Of a stretch of DNA of 64,000 nucleotides, positions 1 through 14,100 are shown piece after piece. The notes under the pieces were generated by a model that saw nothing but the letters and a program-made list of their open reading frames with translations, had not been told where the DNA came from and did no database searches. Positions within the stretch are counted from its first letter, which is position 1. Each line of letters begins with the position of its first letter. A program made the position numbers and the translations under genes. The DNA comes from Brugia malayi (taxonomy: Eukaryota > Nematoda > Chromadorea > Rhabditida > Onchocercidae), in NCBI RefSeq assembly GCF_000002995.4, contig NW_025062479.1:124001-188000 (forward strand), given 5' to 3'.

Positions 1-1396
1 ACTTCTCTTAAATCCTATCAAATATTATTATTGCTGAATGTACATAAATTCGATAAAGAGCGGCATTAATTGATTTTATTTAAAAGTGGAACTCGAAATA
101 TGTGTAAAGCTTATTTGATACGGGTTAGCAAATTTATTTATGTTAAGTTATCTTTAAATACAGATATGCTACTATGACGTATGCATAATTCTGTTCAATT
201 GTTGTATAATTTATAAATATTACAAATACAGTTGAAAGCATTGTTTTATAAGTGGTGGCAGATCAAAATACACAGCCTTGATATTATTTATTCCTGAAAT
301 TTTCATTGTTCATTAATTGTTGATTTTGTTCACTGCTTTCATATTGTTTATATTTTATCTATTACATTTTCTATTAAAACTGAATTGTTTTTTTTTTTTT
401 TTTTTTTTTTTTTAAGGGAAATAATATTTGAATATTATTATTGTCAATTTATTTGTGTATAATTCCTTTTATGCATATTAGGAAGCTTTTTTTCTTCTTT
501 TTTTTTTTCGTTTTGTGCTATTATTTTTGTGCCTGTGATTCCTCCACCTGTCTTCTGTGTTACTTTTGCATGTTTCTATTTTATGTTTTAGCTTAGTAGC
601 TGAAATATTCACTTATTTATTATAGTACATCCTTTGTTGTTTTATTTCATTTATCCTGCTTTGGTTTAATTGTATCAGAACACATTTACTATACTAACCG
701 TGAAACTGTTCTCTTCTGCAATGATTTATTTATATTATTATATTAAGATAATTTTTAATTTTTTCATAAAATAATTTTTCAGTTTTCCCAGAAATTTTAT
801 ACTGTCTATTCGTTATCTTAAGATTGCCTAAACATCAGAAAATAAAATATTCTGGTGGTATTTAGGTTAATCTTAAGAGAGTTTATATTATGAATATTTA
901 TATTTTTGAAAATATCTTTATGTAATATATTTGGGCTTAATATGGAGGACTTGTATAGAAATTGAAATGATAGATTGCAGAAGAAAAAAAAAATCATATG
1001 TAGTAGAAAAAATCCAACTTTCATAATTATTCGTAGTGAAAGTTGTACTTTTTATGTACATCAGATTTGAAATGGAGCGGTATTGTGGAATTTGCTAACA
1101 TTTGAAAATAGATGGATGAGCTTCGATTAATAGTTCTGTTACATACAGTAGATCATTTTATGCGAAGCAGTTACGGCTACAGAAATTAAGTGCCGTGCGA
1201 ACAAAAACTATTTAAATAGAAATGTTTTATTTAATTTTCTTTCAATTTGTATATTTTATCAATGATAAGAAGTTGTAAAACTTGTATCTAATTTCACTTA
1301 TCAATTCTTGCATCAATATTCTATTGTGCACACCTGAACTTTTACTATTTTCATATCTTGTTGTGCTTAATTTATATTTTTGTGAATTTAGTTGTG

Positions 1397-1444
<48 letters not shown>

Positions 1445-3048
1445 TTCTTCTTTCTTTTCATCTCATAATGCTTAACTCGTTAACTCTTTTTCTCAATCTT
1501 CATTTCTTAGATTTCCAAATGAATAATTTAAATTTGAGCCAAAAGTAAGATTTTTCCGAAGGCGAATGATAGTTTTCTCAGTTATACATATTGAGATGAC
1601 TGAAATTTTGTTTGCTTTTTCCTAAAGAATTGTGTCATCGACAGGTGGTTTTATAATTTGGTAATACGAGTTGCTATCGTTGAACTTGTTAAAAATCTGA
1701 AAGCATCTGCAAAATATTTTAAGATATCTGATAAATGGTAAATTTGTTTTAGCAGCACGCATAAATGAAATTTCGACAGATGCATTTGAGCATTTAGTTG
1801 CTTAGTATGTACGATATTATTGTGGGGATGGATTTTATGTTGTGATCACTGAACTTAATCATAGAAGCATTAGAGTGATAATATGATAAGTGATAACTCT
1901 ATTTTACTTGTTTTATTGGTCATAATTGATCTATAATTTAAGGAATTTCAACTCAATATTATTTAAGGTAAGCAAAAATTATTTGAAACATTAAAAATCG
2001 GAAGAGGATGTAAATTTTGTAGGTCAAAGTAATTGTTTCTATGACTGCTCAAATAGCATTATTTATTGGGAATTAACAAATTTTGCGAAGAACTGTGCTA
2101 GTTCATTATTGTGCCGATGATTAGAATTAGTAAATTATGAGGAAGAAGTGAAAATGATAAACAACACAATTTAATTTCATCAAATTATTCAATTTGTCAC
2201 ATTTGAAACGATTTAAGCTCTAACTATCGTAATTTTATTCAAATAATTCTTATTAAATATATCAGTAGCTAAAGCTAGTTCATCATATACCAACGAATAT
2301 AGATCAAATTCCTGATAAGAATTGTTGATATAATCTTTTGCTATTTTCTTTCAACTTTTCAGTTATTTGTTTCAGTTTAAAAGATAAACCAAATGAAATA
2401 TAATGGAAATAAAATAGAAAAAAAAGGGAAAAAGGTTTCATTATTGATGAAACAGTTGAATAATAATAATAATAATACAATTTCGACATTTTTTAAGGGA
2501 TGATAAATGTTGAAAATAATACCAATAACAACAACAATGGAAGCTTTGAAATTTCTAAAATTGTTAAACTGAACAAAAAACTTTTGAGATTAAAAATTTT
2601 TGCATTATTTATTAAAATTCAATTCCGACTGGTATTTTTTCTATAATTATTATCTTTTTTTTTTCCTTTTTGTTTTGTTTTTTTTTAATACAGAATATGA
2701 AAAAAGGAAAAAAAAACTTTTAATGTATGCCCATCCAATATTGCATACATCTAGTAATTTTAACAAAATTATTAAATTTTATTTTCTAATAACATTATTA
2801 ATTATAAGAAAATTTAAATTATAAGAAGTACTATCAATAAAATACTCTATTTTCCAACAATATATTATTAATTATAAGTAAAAAAAATTGAAGTAATATC
2901 AATAAAAAAGTATTTAGAAAATTGTTTTATAAAAATATTAGCAAATTTAAATTTTGTACCATTTAAATAACTTTTTTTTAATTTAACTTTCATATTATTT
3001 AAACAGATTTTTTTTTCAATTTTGTATCATTTAAATTAGAAATTCTGG
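1..3048. other. AT-rich stretch, no gene seen
   Basis: I see no exon-like reading frame with sensible splice sites on either strand. The stretch is dominated by A/T homopolymers and contains an (AT)n tract near 1.4 kb. It lies downstream of the minus-strand GPCR gene, so its right end probably includes that gene's 3' UTR. It could also be intron or UTR of a gene outside the window. Confidence 0.5.
1397..1442. repeat. (AT)n microsatellite
   Basis: About 45 bases of alternating T and A with one TAC interruption near the left end. The tract encodes the YIYIYI run of a spurious open frame. Confidence 0.95.
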
Positions 3049-6000
3049 TTATTGTATTCCATGTACAGGTAAAAGATTTGATACTTCTGATCCATGCGCA
3101 TTAAGACTAACATTTCGTGAGTGAGGCAGTAAAGAATTATCGAAACTAACGCTTAAATAACATCTGAAAGAAAGAAAAGAAAAAAAAAAAAAAAACAGAA
3201 AAGTAATAATCTAAGAAAGTTTTTTTAACAAAATGTAACGCTATTATTATTATTATTATTATTAATAATATAGAAAATGATGTAAATAAAACAAATATTG
3301 ATTAAAATACCTTGATAGAGTTGGTTGTTCATTAAGAAGTGTATCATTTTCGCTTGAAATTGACGTACATGAATCACCAACGTCAATATCATCATCTTTA
3401 ACAATAACATAATATGCAGTAAGCAATGCACTATTATTTGCCATAATTGTAATCATTGAAAGAAGTGGTTGAAGATGAGCAAATAAAAGTGATATATGTG
3501 ATACTGAAATTAAATTTTAACTGAATATAATTTGATAATGAAAAGTTAAATTTGAAAAAAAAAAAAGAACTAATTCAAATTATTTTGCAATAGAATAGAT
3601 AAATGGTAAAATAATTTACTAAAACATTATTCAATTTCAAAATTTTATTATCTTTTATTATTATTAAAATATTTTACTAGTATATGTTCGTTTCCTTTTT
3701 TTTTATCTTAAATTTAACATTTCAAGTGAATTTTTACAGTCGAACCTACTAATTTTGTAACTTTATGGCATATATATTATCACTTCGTTATAATTTTATC
3801 CTAATTACGCATATTCCTCTTTCATTTATTATCATAATATTAAATGGAATATTTGGTAAAAATAAAATTAATGCAGCTAGAGTTAAATCAATTAAACATT
3901 TTTAAAAGTGAAATTAAAATGATTTTCTTTTCCAAAATAATTTGCAACAATACTGGAAATGATTCATTTTCTACTTTATTTGAGCATTTTAGTAATAATT
4001 TTAACTTTATACATGTGCAAAAAATAACTCTAAATTTACTTTTTAATAGCTTAAAGAGAAGATTTCTTCAAGTGAATACTTATTGATAAGTAAGTGACCA
4101 TAGTCGAGAAGTGGGGATAACGACGAAATATAATGAATAAATTTTGTTTTCGATTTTCTTTTTTGTTAAAAATTCGACTTTTTTTTTTTTGCTTCTCTAG
4201 ACAGATAATAGGCCTAAATTTTATAACAGAGTACATTTATATTAGTAATATAAGGCTCACAAATAAGATTTGAGTTAAACTGATTGATTGTAAATGTAAT
4301 TATTGTGAAAAATGCTGTTGGAATTTGCACAGTAAGAAAGGTAATTGTAACTGCAGTAATCAAAATTCGTGATTGATCTCGAGGTGTACGTCCAAACCGA
4401 TTACTAAAAAATGAAAAAAAAAAAAAAAAAGAAAGAATTTATTCCATATCAAAAAGATAAAAAAAAAAATTTTTTTTCTTTATAATTCATAGAAAAAAAA
4501 AAAAACAAATATTATATAATTAAAAATTTTTGTAATTTCAACTACTTATTATTATTATTACTAATATTATTTAAGTAAAACTTTTAATCTTTACTGTTTA
4601 TTATCAAAATCGATAATAGGTTCACGGATAAAACTAATATGAAGTACAATAAGCAAAAAGCCAGGAAATATAAATTGAATAAGAAAATCAGCTAATGGTA
4701 ATGCAATCTTCCAAAAACGACGATTAATTATGGTAATTAAGGCACCATCGGTAACCATACATCGACTAGCCAAATATGGTCCAGGCTCTGTATCTGCAAT
4801 ATATTTCCATCTGAAAAAATCTTTACACCATTTGGTATTATTCTTCATCTTCTCTTCATTATCATCCAATAAATTTATAATTTACATATGATATGATTTT
4901 TATGTTTAATAATTAAAATTTTTGCTAAGAATTAATATTATTGACTAAGAGAGGAGGGGAAGCATAGAAAGAGAGAGAGAGAGAGAGAGAAAAAAAAAAA
5001 AAAAGGATTTGATTATTGTCTTTTCTACTTCAAATTTTATATTTTAGAAAAAAAAAAAAGTTTCGTTTTTTTTGTTAACAAAAATTTTTATTTTTAAACT
5101 AATTTAGATATAAAATGATATATTTAATACCTAAACAGAATTGATAAATATCAGCGCCATGTTCAAAAAATCTAAGAATACCCATAGATGCGCAAATGAA
5201 AATGACTGTCCAAATGGCACGTGAAAAACGTTCCACTGTTCGTAATTTTATTGTATTCCGATGGTATTGCGTTAAAAATCTGCAAAAATTTTTAATTATT
5301 GCAGTGAATAAATTTTATCAAAAGAAAAAAAAAAAGAAATTTTTACAAAAAAAGAAATAATTTTTTTTTTTAATTCTATGAGAAAAAATGATTTTTAGGA
5401 TTAATTAAATTAATTTTATCATAAAATGTATTAAATCATTTCATAATGATATTAGTGCATTCAAAATTATATTTCACCTAATTTTAAAATTAATTCAGTT
5501 TGTTTTTGTCCTTTTTTCTGTTTTTTTTCTTTGAAAAAAGATGTTCATTTTGAAATCATTTCTACAAATTTTGCTAATATTGTTTATTATCTGTAAATTT
5601 AAGCAGAGAATAACAAAATGATTAAATTGAAGTTTGCTTTCAACAAAAACCTTCCACCAGCGAGAAGTATGCTAAATAATGTCATCATTGTGTCGATCGT
5701 GTGAGGTAAAACTTCCATTGTTGTTTGAAACATGTGACACATGACAATTGATTGATTAAAGCTCCTTCAAATTCAATTAATTTTTCGAATTTTTTTTTTT
5801 TTTTTGGACGATTGAATTTTTTGAAAAATTTCGATTCGTTCTGGTGAAAGCAATAGTATTTTGGTTTTGAAAAGATAATAATTCAATCAAAAAAGAAATG
5901 GTACATTTGATAGGAGAAAAAAATTTGAAATTATTAACAGAATTCATTTTGTACCTGATACCATCACCAATAATGTAGTACCATATGGAGAAAGGTAATG

Positions 6001-7441
6001 GTGAAAGTAAGCTAATCCATCCACAAAATGATAATAACCATATCATTTGATATAATGGATTAGGCTAAACAAAAATTTATTTTTATCAATAAATTTATTT
6101 AATTCTATTTGATTAATTCATTGCTTATCAAAAAATTTCACAAATTCTTAATTTAAAATTTTTTTAAAATTTTTATTTGTAAAAAAGGAAAAATTGAAAG
6201 TGGAAATTTTATTTGTAGCAATAAATTTATTTGATTATATTCGACAAGTGCATTCATCATGTTCTTTCCGCTAATTCATCTTAGATATTGAAATTGGTTC
6301 ATTAAAACTTTCATAAATTTTAGTTCTAATTTACAAAAAAAGAAATAAAATGATATTTCCTCACAATAAAATTTCAAACTTTTTGATGTAGGAAATGAGA
6401 AAAAGTAAAAGAAAAAATAATTGGATGATGTCATTTTTTCTATTGTTATTCTTTTTTCTTTTTTTCTTTTTTTTTTTGAAGTTTTAGTAAATTTTGATTA
6501 CTATTTACTCGTAATAAATTCTGTAATTTTGTTTTGCACTATTAATGATAAATTTCATAACGAACAAAACGTCGATCGCCTTCACGTTTTTCACGTTTAC
6601 CCATACCAAGAAGTATCGCACATAATGGAGCAATCATTATGATAACAATTAACGGATAAACAAATCCGTAAACAATCATATGAGACCAAGAATCATTCAA
6701 TCGACTGAACATAAAGCCAACATTTTGTGATAATTTGCAACTTTTTGTGGGATAGTGATAAAATCGACCATCACCACAACAACATTCAGATGCCTGAAAT
6801 AGAAAAATGACTAAAAAAGAAAGTCCCATTTTAATAAATTTTAAATTTTTTTTTTTTTTAATTCTATCAGTTTATTTATAAATTCATTTAGATTAAAATT
6901 TTATAGTAAAAAAAAGGCATATATTGCAAAAAAAAAATAAGGGAAAAACTCATAAATAAGATTAATTCGGCAAAAGAAAAAAGACATCTTTCGCAAAACA
7001 TTTAGAAATTTCATTTTAAAAGCAAAAGAAAAAAATCGAATGATTAAAATGCTCAAAATTTTGTTTTCTTTCTTTTTTTCTATTTTTTCTGTCTCTTTTT
7101 TTTTTGCTCGAAAATTATTTCAATAAAAGTGTGATAAAACAACTTCTGACAATTATAATTTATTAATTTTAACTAATAATAATGTAGTGACGTAAGAATT
7201 TTATGATTAAATTCAAAAATAATGCATATAAATTTAATAGAAAATTCTGTCCATTATTTTAAGCATAAAAAAAGGCGGAAAAAAAAGATGCAACAAGTGT
7301 TGATAAAAAAGAAATTTTGATAAAAAGAAATTTAAAATTAAAATTAACCAATTGATCATCTTTAGCACATTGATCAGATGGTAAAATTGAAATGTTATGT
7401 ATTTTGAGATCTGCATCACCATCAATCGTTATTAACTGCAT
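3049..7441 (-). CDS. Rhodopsin-family neuropeptide GPCR, SPR/DMSR-like
   Basis: This is a seven-helix receptor, probably for a neuropeptide, in the plasma membrane. My nine-exon model is 7441-7349, 6793-6566, 6064-5955, 5764-5651, 5279-5131, 4853-4595, 4403-4261, 3503-3311 and 3163-3049. All splice phases fit, giving 467 residues. A Cys-containing N-terminus (ASECCCGDG) is followed by TM1 ([18 protein letters not shown]), TM2 ([18 protein letters not shown]), TM3 ([20 protein letters not shown]), TM4, ECL2 with TM5 ([19 protein letters not shown]), TM6 ([20 protein letters not shown]) and TM7. The spacing LP...T...LLA..R around TM3 and the RFF after TM4 resemble insect sex-peptide/myoinhibitory-peptide receptors and nematode DMSR/SPRR receptors. 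There is no DRY triplet and no NPxxY. The second exon's donor (TTT|GTTCGT) and the 4853 acceptor are weak. Further 5' exons are possible, because no signal peptide or long N-tail is visible. Confidence 0.72.
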
Positions 7442-10400
7442 TGAAATTTCAATGAGAGATGTACGAAAGTGCTGTTTTGTTTTGAAATCAATGCAACTAT
7501 TCCATTATTAATTACCTTCCTGAATAAATTATAAATTTCATGGTTTAAGAAAATTATTCATTTTTTTTTCTTTTTCAATTATAGTGTTGTTTAATTAATT
7601 TTATGTGTATCGTATATTAATTTAAAATAATGCAAATGTTTGAAAAAAAAAAAAAAGATGGTATGAGTGATAGGAAAGGAACGTGAATCGATTGATCAGA
7701 AGTGAAAATTTTGTAAATTTAAATTTTTAATTCAACACTAAATTTATTGGTTATTAATGGCATACCAATTGATTGATAAAAAAAAAAAGATTATTCTTGA
7801 GAAACTGAATTTAATCTGATATCAACAAATTTCTTTCAATATTAAAATATTTTAATACTATATCATATTCGATTTTTTCCTCTCTTGTCAACCGATTTGT
7901 ATATCATTTGTATGTCATTTTGTTGTTATCAGATTAAATCCAGTTTAATTTACAATATTTCAATATTAAATTAGCAATTGAAAGTTTAATGAATTAATGA
8001 AGGAAATGCGGAAGAAATAAAATTAATTGGATTTGTAAATGTAAATGTATAAAGATTAATAATAAAAGATATGTTCTTAATTTATCCAAATTTTGTACAA
8101 ATAAATATATTTATAAAAAACTAAGAAAAAAAAATGATACTAGTATTAGAAAATTCTTTGAAATAAAAATTTGTCATTGTTTTTTTTTTTTTTTTTTTCT
8201 ATTGCTGTTACGCTTACAAATATATAATAGTTATATTATATTATCAATCAATATCAATAGCAATCAGTAGTTGATATGAACTGGAACTGAAATATCAAAA
8301 AAGAAAAGGAAAGAAAAATAAGAGGAAAACAAAATTTGCCATGGAATTTAATAAAATTGCCACATCATATTAATAGCAGAAATATTAATTCGAATAATGA
8401 AAATCTTTAACTATATTTAAATACCAATATACTGTTAATTTTTTAAGAAGAAATTTTGAATTGCATTGATGATAAAGCAAAAATTATTCATACTTTTTTT
8501 AATAACATTTTTATAATTGTTGTAGTAACACTTATATATTTACAGAATTTATTACAACACTTATACACTTATTTATAATAACTTTCAAAAGCTTAGTTTT
8601 AAGAAATTCTATAATATAATAATGTTTGGTTACAAATGTTATAAATGAAAAGTTATGAGTGGAATGAAATGAAAGGTATAAAAGGATGAAAAATGCATGA
8701 ATTTTAAAAGTTCATTTCCATTTGACAACAAAATCGGGAATTTTAAATATTTAAAAAAATATATAATACGAAGATTTTTTTTTAAAAAAAAAAAAATAAT
8801 ACGATGACACAATTTAAATATAATATAAAGACACTTCAAATTCTTTCTTTTTTCCCTCCTTTTCATCTCCTATTCTTTTATGAAAATATATCAGTGTATC
8901 AGAATTACAATCATGTAATTATGGTCTTAAACTTTCAGGAAAGATGAAAGAAAAAAAAAAAATGAACGACAGGATTTGTCAAATTTTAATGCTAAAGTTG
9001 AAGTTCACAAGATGACATAGGAGGAAAAAATGTTCAATTTTGTTATTTCTTATAAAATTTTGTTGCTTCACATAATTCAAATATCAATGTGAATGAAATT
9101 TGCCATTCATATTTATATCATATGCGATAATTTTTGATTAAATTTAAGTTCATTTCAAATGGAAAGTTTTTTTCTTGCAAATTAATGTTTATATTTAGTA
9201 ATAAAATTATTGCTGAATGAATGGACTACACTTAGTTCAATGTCAATTTAGGACAAAAATAAATTTTAGTTTTTATTTCAATATCGATTAACTTTTTTTT
9301 CTTTTTTTTATGTTATTCGACTTATTTCATATTGTAGATGGAAAATATTTGAAAGAATGAATTGCTGCAGTAGTTAAAATAAGTAATACATTATTTCACA
9401 GAACATTTAACAGAATTCAACAATTAATTCATAAGCATTGTTTTAGGCTATTCACACATTGTTAACTTTCTGGTAATGAAAGTTATGCACCAGTTTGACA
9501 GAAATTTCAAAAATATTTGATATCGAAATATAATATTTTTAATAGTCTAAGATTGTTCAATTTACTGACAAAAAAAGAAAAAAAAATTACAATTAATTTT
9601 AGAAAATCGAATTGGAAGCTCAGATAAAAGCATTTTATAATAACCTTTAATAAATTAGCAAAAATGGTTAAAACTTTTTTATTTGTAAATGCAAAATGAA
9701 ATGCTGCTTTTGATTTGAACAAAAATTTCAGCTTTTAATTAATTAAGTTTAAAAATCTATGATTTCTTTTATTGTAATTTATAATTTGTCAAGTCATTCT
9801 TCCATGCTGGAAGTATCAAAAAAAAAAAAAAAGAAATTATATATTCAATCAAAATTCACTTCAACTTTCAATTATATCTAATTTAAAGTGCTTCTCTTTT
9901 ATTCAAACAATAAAATTTGTATGATTACTTGATCGAATAAATTATGAAAATTTGTCCTTCTTTTATAAAATTTATTTTTTTTTTATCAGAAATAAAATAG
10001 AACTGTTCCATTTAGTTCTTTTTTTTCTAACAGTATTTAACATTTAAAATGCGCAAAAAAAAAGAGGAAGAAAAAAAATTGGAATCCATAATATTCAAAG
10101 CAACAAAGAATTAAAAAAAAAAAAAAAAATTGAGGAACAGGGGAAGAGGAAAAAGGAAAGATGAAGGGAGAGAGAGAGGGAAAAAGAAAGAATATTAAAA
10201 TTAAATGTGCTTCGGAGAGCACATTTTGGAACTACATGAAAAGAAACTGCAATTGTCGGCTAAAATTTTTTTGCTTTCAAAATATGAAAAGTTGTTTTAC
10301 TTTTTAGTAAACAAATGACAATTTTATTTATTTCCTATTTTTTCTCTTTCTTTTTCAACTGCTTAGTGAATGAGGAAAGAAAGAAAGTTGGGAAGAAAAA

Positions 10401-11143
10401 ATAAAAAGTGCTATTTACCTTGAAATTTTTATAAATTAACTAAATGAAGGAGTAAATAATTTTTTGTCCTTTATTGAAAAGTATTATAAAATTTTGCTCC
10501 GAAAAAAAAACAAAATATCTCAGATTAAATTTGCTATAAATTACATGTATAGGTGAGTAAACATATAAGTAAGCATAATATTTCTCAGAAAGATTTATCA
10601 AAAAGTTAAACCTTTTTTTTTCGATTTATTTGAAAAAAAAAAAAAAAACTTCAAAAAGTAAAAAGAACAAAATAAAAGTAAGAATGAAATTCTATTGAAA
10701 TTAAAGTTCTTTTTTTAATTCATCTGTGAAGCTTTCTGTTACAACAATTGTCAAACAATTTCATTTTAATTCTTATCTATAATAAAACATTAGAAATGAG
10801 ATGTATCCAGTATTTAAAATGGAATGAAAAAAAAAAAAGATAATTGGAAGAAAATTGCAAAATATAACTTATATTTCATAATTTTTTTTCGTTAAAAAAA
10901 TATATAAATAAAATTTGATTATCGATTATATTAACGCATCAGCTTGTTGAATTCATTAGCTGTTCGGATGAACATGGATAAAAAAGCCACAAAAAGGTCC
11001 ATTGGCATTTTAAAAGTTGAAATGCCAAATAAATATTCATTTTTCCTGTTAATCATCTTTAGTCTATTGAATTCTGTGTAATTACCAGAATTTGTTAAGA
11101 AAACAGCAGGTGCGAATTATGATTAAATACTTCAAATGCCTAA

Positions 11144-11174
<31 letters not shown>

Positions 11175-14100
11175 GAATAATGAAAATTAGAAGAAGAGAT
11201 ATGGGAGAAATTTTTTGCAATTAAAATTTGAAAACAGAAAGCATTTGAAAAAATATGAAAGATACATTTTAGGATTAAACCAATCTAGAGTTAGATCTTT
11301 TTTCTTTTATTTAATTTATAGCCTACATCTTTTAACTGTTTTTTTTTTTCTTTTTTTTTTTTTATTTATGACATACCCAATAATTTTTTGTTTAAATTTT
11401 ACAGTGTAGGTTTTTCAACATATTTTTTTCTGTATAATTTCATAGTTTACCTTTTTATTAAGTTTCTCTTTGCTTTTTTTTTAATTTTTATAGTTTTAGG
11501 GACGAAAAATTATACAAATTTGTGAAAAAATGTGCAGCGAGAAACGAGGAAATACATAATTGTAGATTTAGGCGTGGAATAAATTAAGAAATAGGACAGT
11601 GAATTTGAAATTACCGTAAAAAAACTGAAAGTATTTTGATTATGATTTTTGATAAAAAGTTGAACTAATATGAAGAGACAACTTAAATTTAATAGGAACA
11701 TAAAACGAATCATAACTATTCAGCAGCTATGCAACAAATTTCAGGAAGATGGAAGAATAATAACGGTCAAATAATTTTATAGTTTACAACAACAAAAAAA
11801 AAAAAACACTGCTGAAATAAAACTGAAATTTATTTGATGTCGAATTATACTACTAAAGTTTTTCAAACTTAACTTTTTAATTGTTTCTCTCTTCACCTAA
11901 AACAATTTTTATTATTGAAATTTCGCTCTTTTTTGTGCCAATAGATGCAAAAATTTTAGAATTCTTCAGAAACAGACAATTAATTGATTAGCTATTTTTT
12001 AAAAAAGAATATAATTTATCAAAAATATTACGTGGATTAATTGTTATCGAACCATTTACCATCATAAATGATTATTTGAAAAGAAAAATCACAATTTTGC
12101 TCTTTCGACGAGGATGATAAAATGTTTAATTATAATCTAATAACTGGTTGTAATGAATTTATTTTCGTTTAGATATTCTGAAAAATAATGTTTGTGTTTT
12201 GCTTGGAATGAAAATGAATTCAGTTCATAATGACAGCTGCAAATGGAATAAGCAATTCCTATTGGAGAATCAAAGAATATAATTTAATTTAAAGTGACGT
12301 TTTCATTAGGTAATGCGAATAATTGTAAAATAGTTATTTCTAGATTATCAATAAGACAACACACTTTCAGAGAATTAAGAAAAATGAGTTTTGATAGTAT
12401 GGTAAATGGGGGAGAAATTGAAGGAGGAAAAAAAATGCATCTTTTGTGATTAAATCAAACTGATCGCCACATTTCTTCTAAATTTCATTCCAAAGTTCAA
12501 AATTTCCTCTTGTTAATTGCATATCAGTTGCGTCTTATTTTATCTGATTCAAACAAATAAGCTGGAGTGAGACGAAAATGAAACTGAAATAGTTAAGTTT
12601 GCTCAAGTTGAGACGAAAATGATTCAGGTAAATATTTTATTAGTGTATCCATAACAATAACTTTCTACCATATAAATTCTTAAATGCATTGTTTTACCGG
12701 TAACTAACAATCAGGAAACATCTAAAGTTTCCCTCAAATGATCAAGTAACTATTAAATTTAGAGTTCCATACAGAGAATTTGAGAAGTTAAGACGCTAAA
12801 GTTGAACTCGCAATGAGTATATTGAAATTGTAAGATGATTCCGATTATTTTATCGGTATTCCACATAATTTCCGGTTCAAAAAAAAAAAGGAATGCTTGC
12901 AACATGAAGTTCTTTCCTACAACTATTCCTATAAAACATGAGTTGAATGTCTAATTAAAATATAAAGTCTGATGATGTGTAAGCAGTGATCGAACATTAT
13001 TACAAAGCTTGTAAGCTCTTGAGAAATGGCGATGATAAGCATCGGATTTGCTGGATGAAGTAAGAATTGAAATCGCAATGAATGAATTCATTAAAACCGT
13101 AAGATGATAACGTGAGATGCGAACAAGATTCAAAGCACTTTCTAAAGCCGAATTAACGCCAAACAGAAATGGTTGCAGGTTGCAGTTTCGTGATTTTGTT
13201 GCAAATGGTTGCAGTTTCGTGATTTTGTTGCAGCAGAAATTTTCTGAATCCCGGCAAAACCACTGTATCTATGAAGTGTACTCAACAATTTGATGACACA
13301 TACCAAAAACTGCAGCAGTTTTAGCCAGCACTGATCAACAGAAAAGTTCAATTCATCAGACCAAACACCAAACAACAAATCAGTGCTTCAGAGGTGAAAC
13401 GAATTGCGTTACGAAGTGTCGCCTTTCTTGTCATACTGATTTTTCGCTGTTGAATTAATAAAGACGTGACTATTCTTATCATAATAATTTGAAATTCATG
13501 AACAGAAAGTGTAATTACTTCTGCTCATGAGCAAAGTAACAACAAGCAGATTAATAGCTTATACATAAACTGTTAATCACTGGTAACAATGATTTGATTT
13601 ATGAACCGGACAAATCACATGTTATTCAATGACAAAAAATAAATTAATAGCGGAAAAATCATCAGTTAATCAGTGATCACACCTGATATTTGATTGCTAG
13701 AAATAATTTAATTATTCATAACAAAGCAGTTATTACGATCCAACCAAGTACCGTTCTAGGATACTATGACAGTAGAGAAATGAATCAGCGATCGGAGAGT
13801 TCGTATGTGAATTGTGCAGTAGTGAGGTGCACGTCATGTTACAGTGATTTGATTTTGTATAATTATAAAAAAGAAAATTCATAGTCGGCAAATTACAAGA
13901 AAGATTTATCTTTATAAACTTTTAAGTAGTTGAATAATTTTGGTTTTGAAAAGCCAAAAGGTACATTTCATAAATTCCAAAACACCACTCTTTGTTGTAA
14001 ACTAATTACCTTTGATAATTAGTTACCTTTGCTTTTAGGATAAAAAATCTGCCCTATCAGTCCAGTATTACCAAGCATTGCTATTTCTTTAGGCTTCCAT

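Noticed and set aside
13142..13378. Possible Tc1/mariner transposase fragment (VWSDELNFSV)
   Set aside because: Only a handful of residues resemble the transposase catalytic region. There is no second motif and no terminal inverted repeats.
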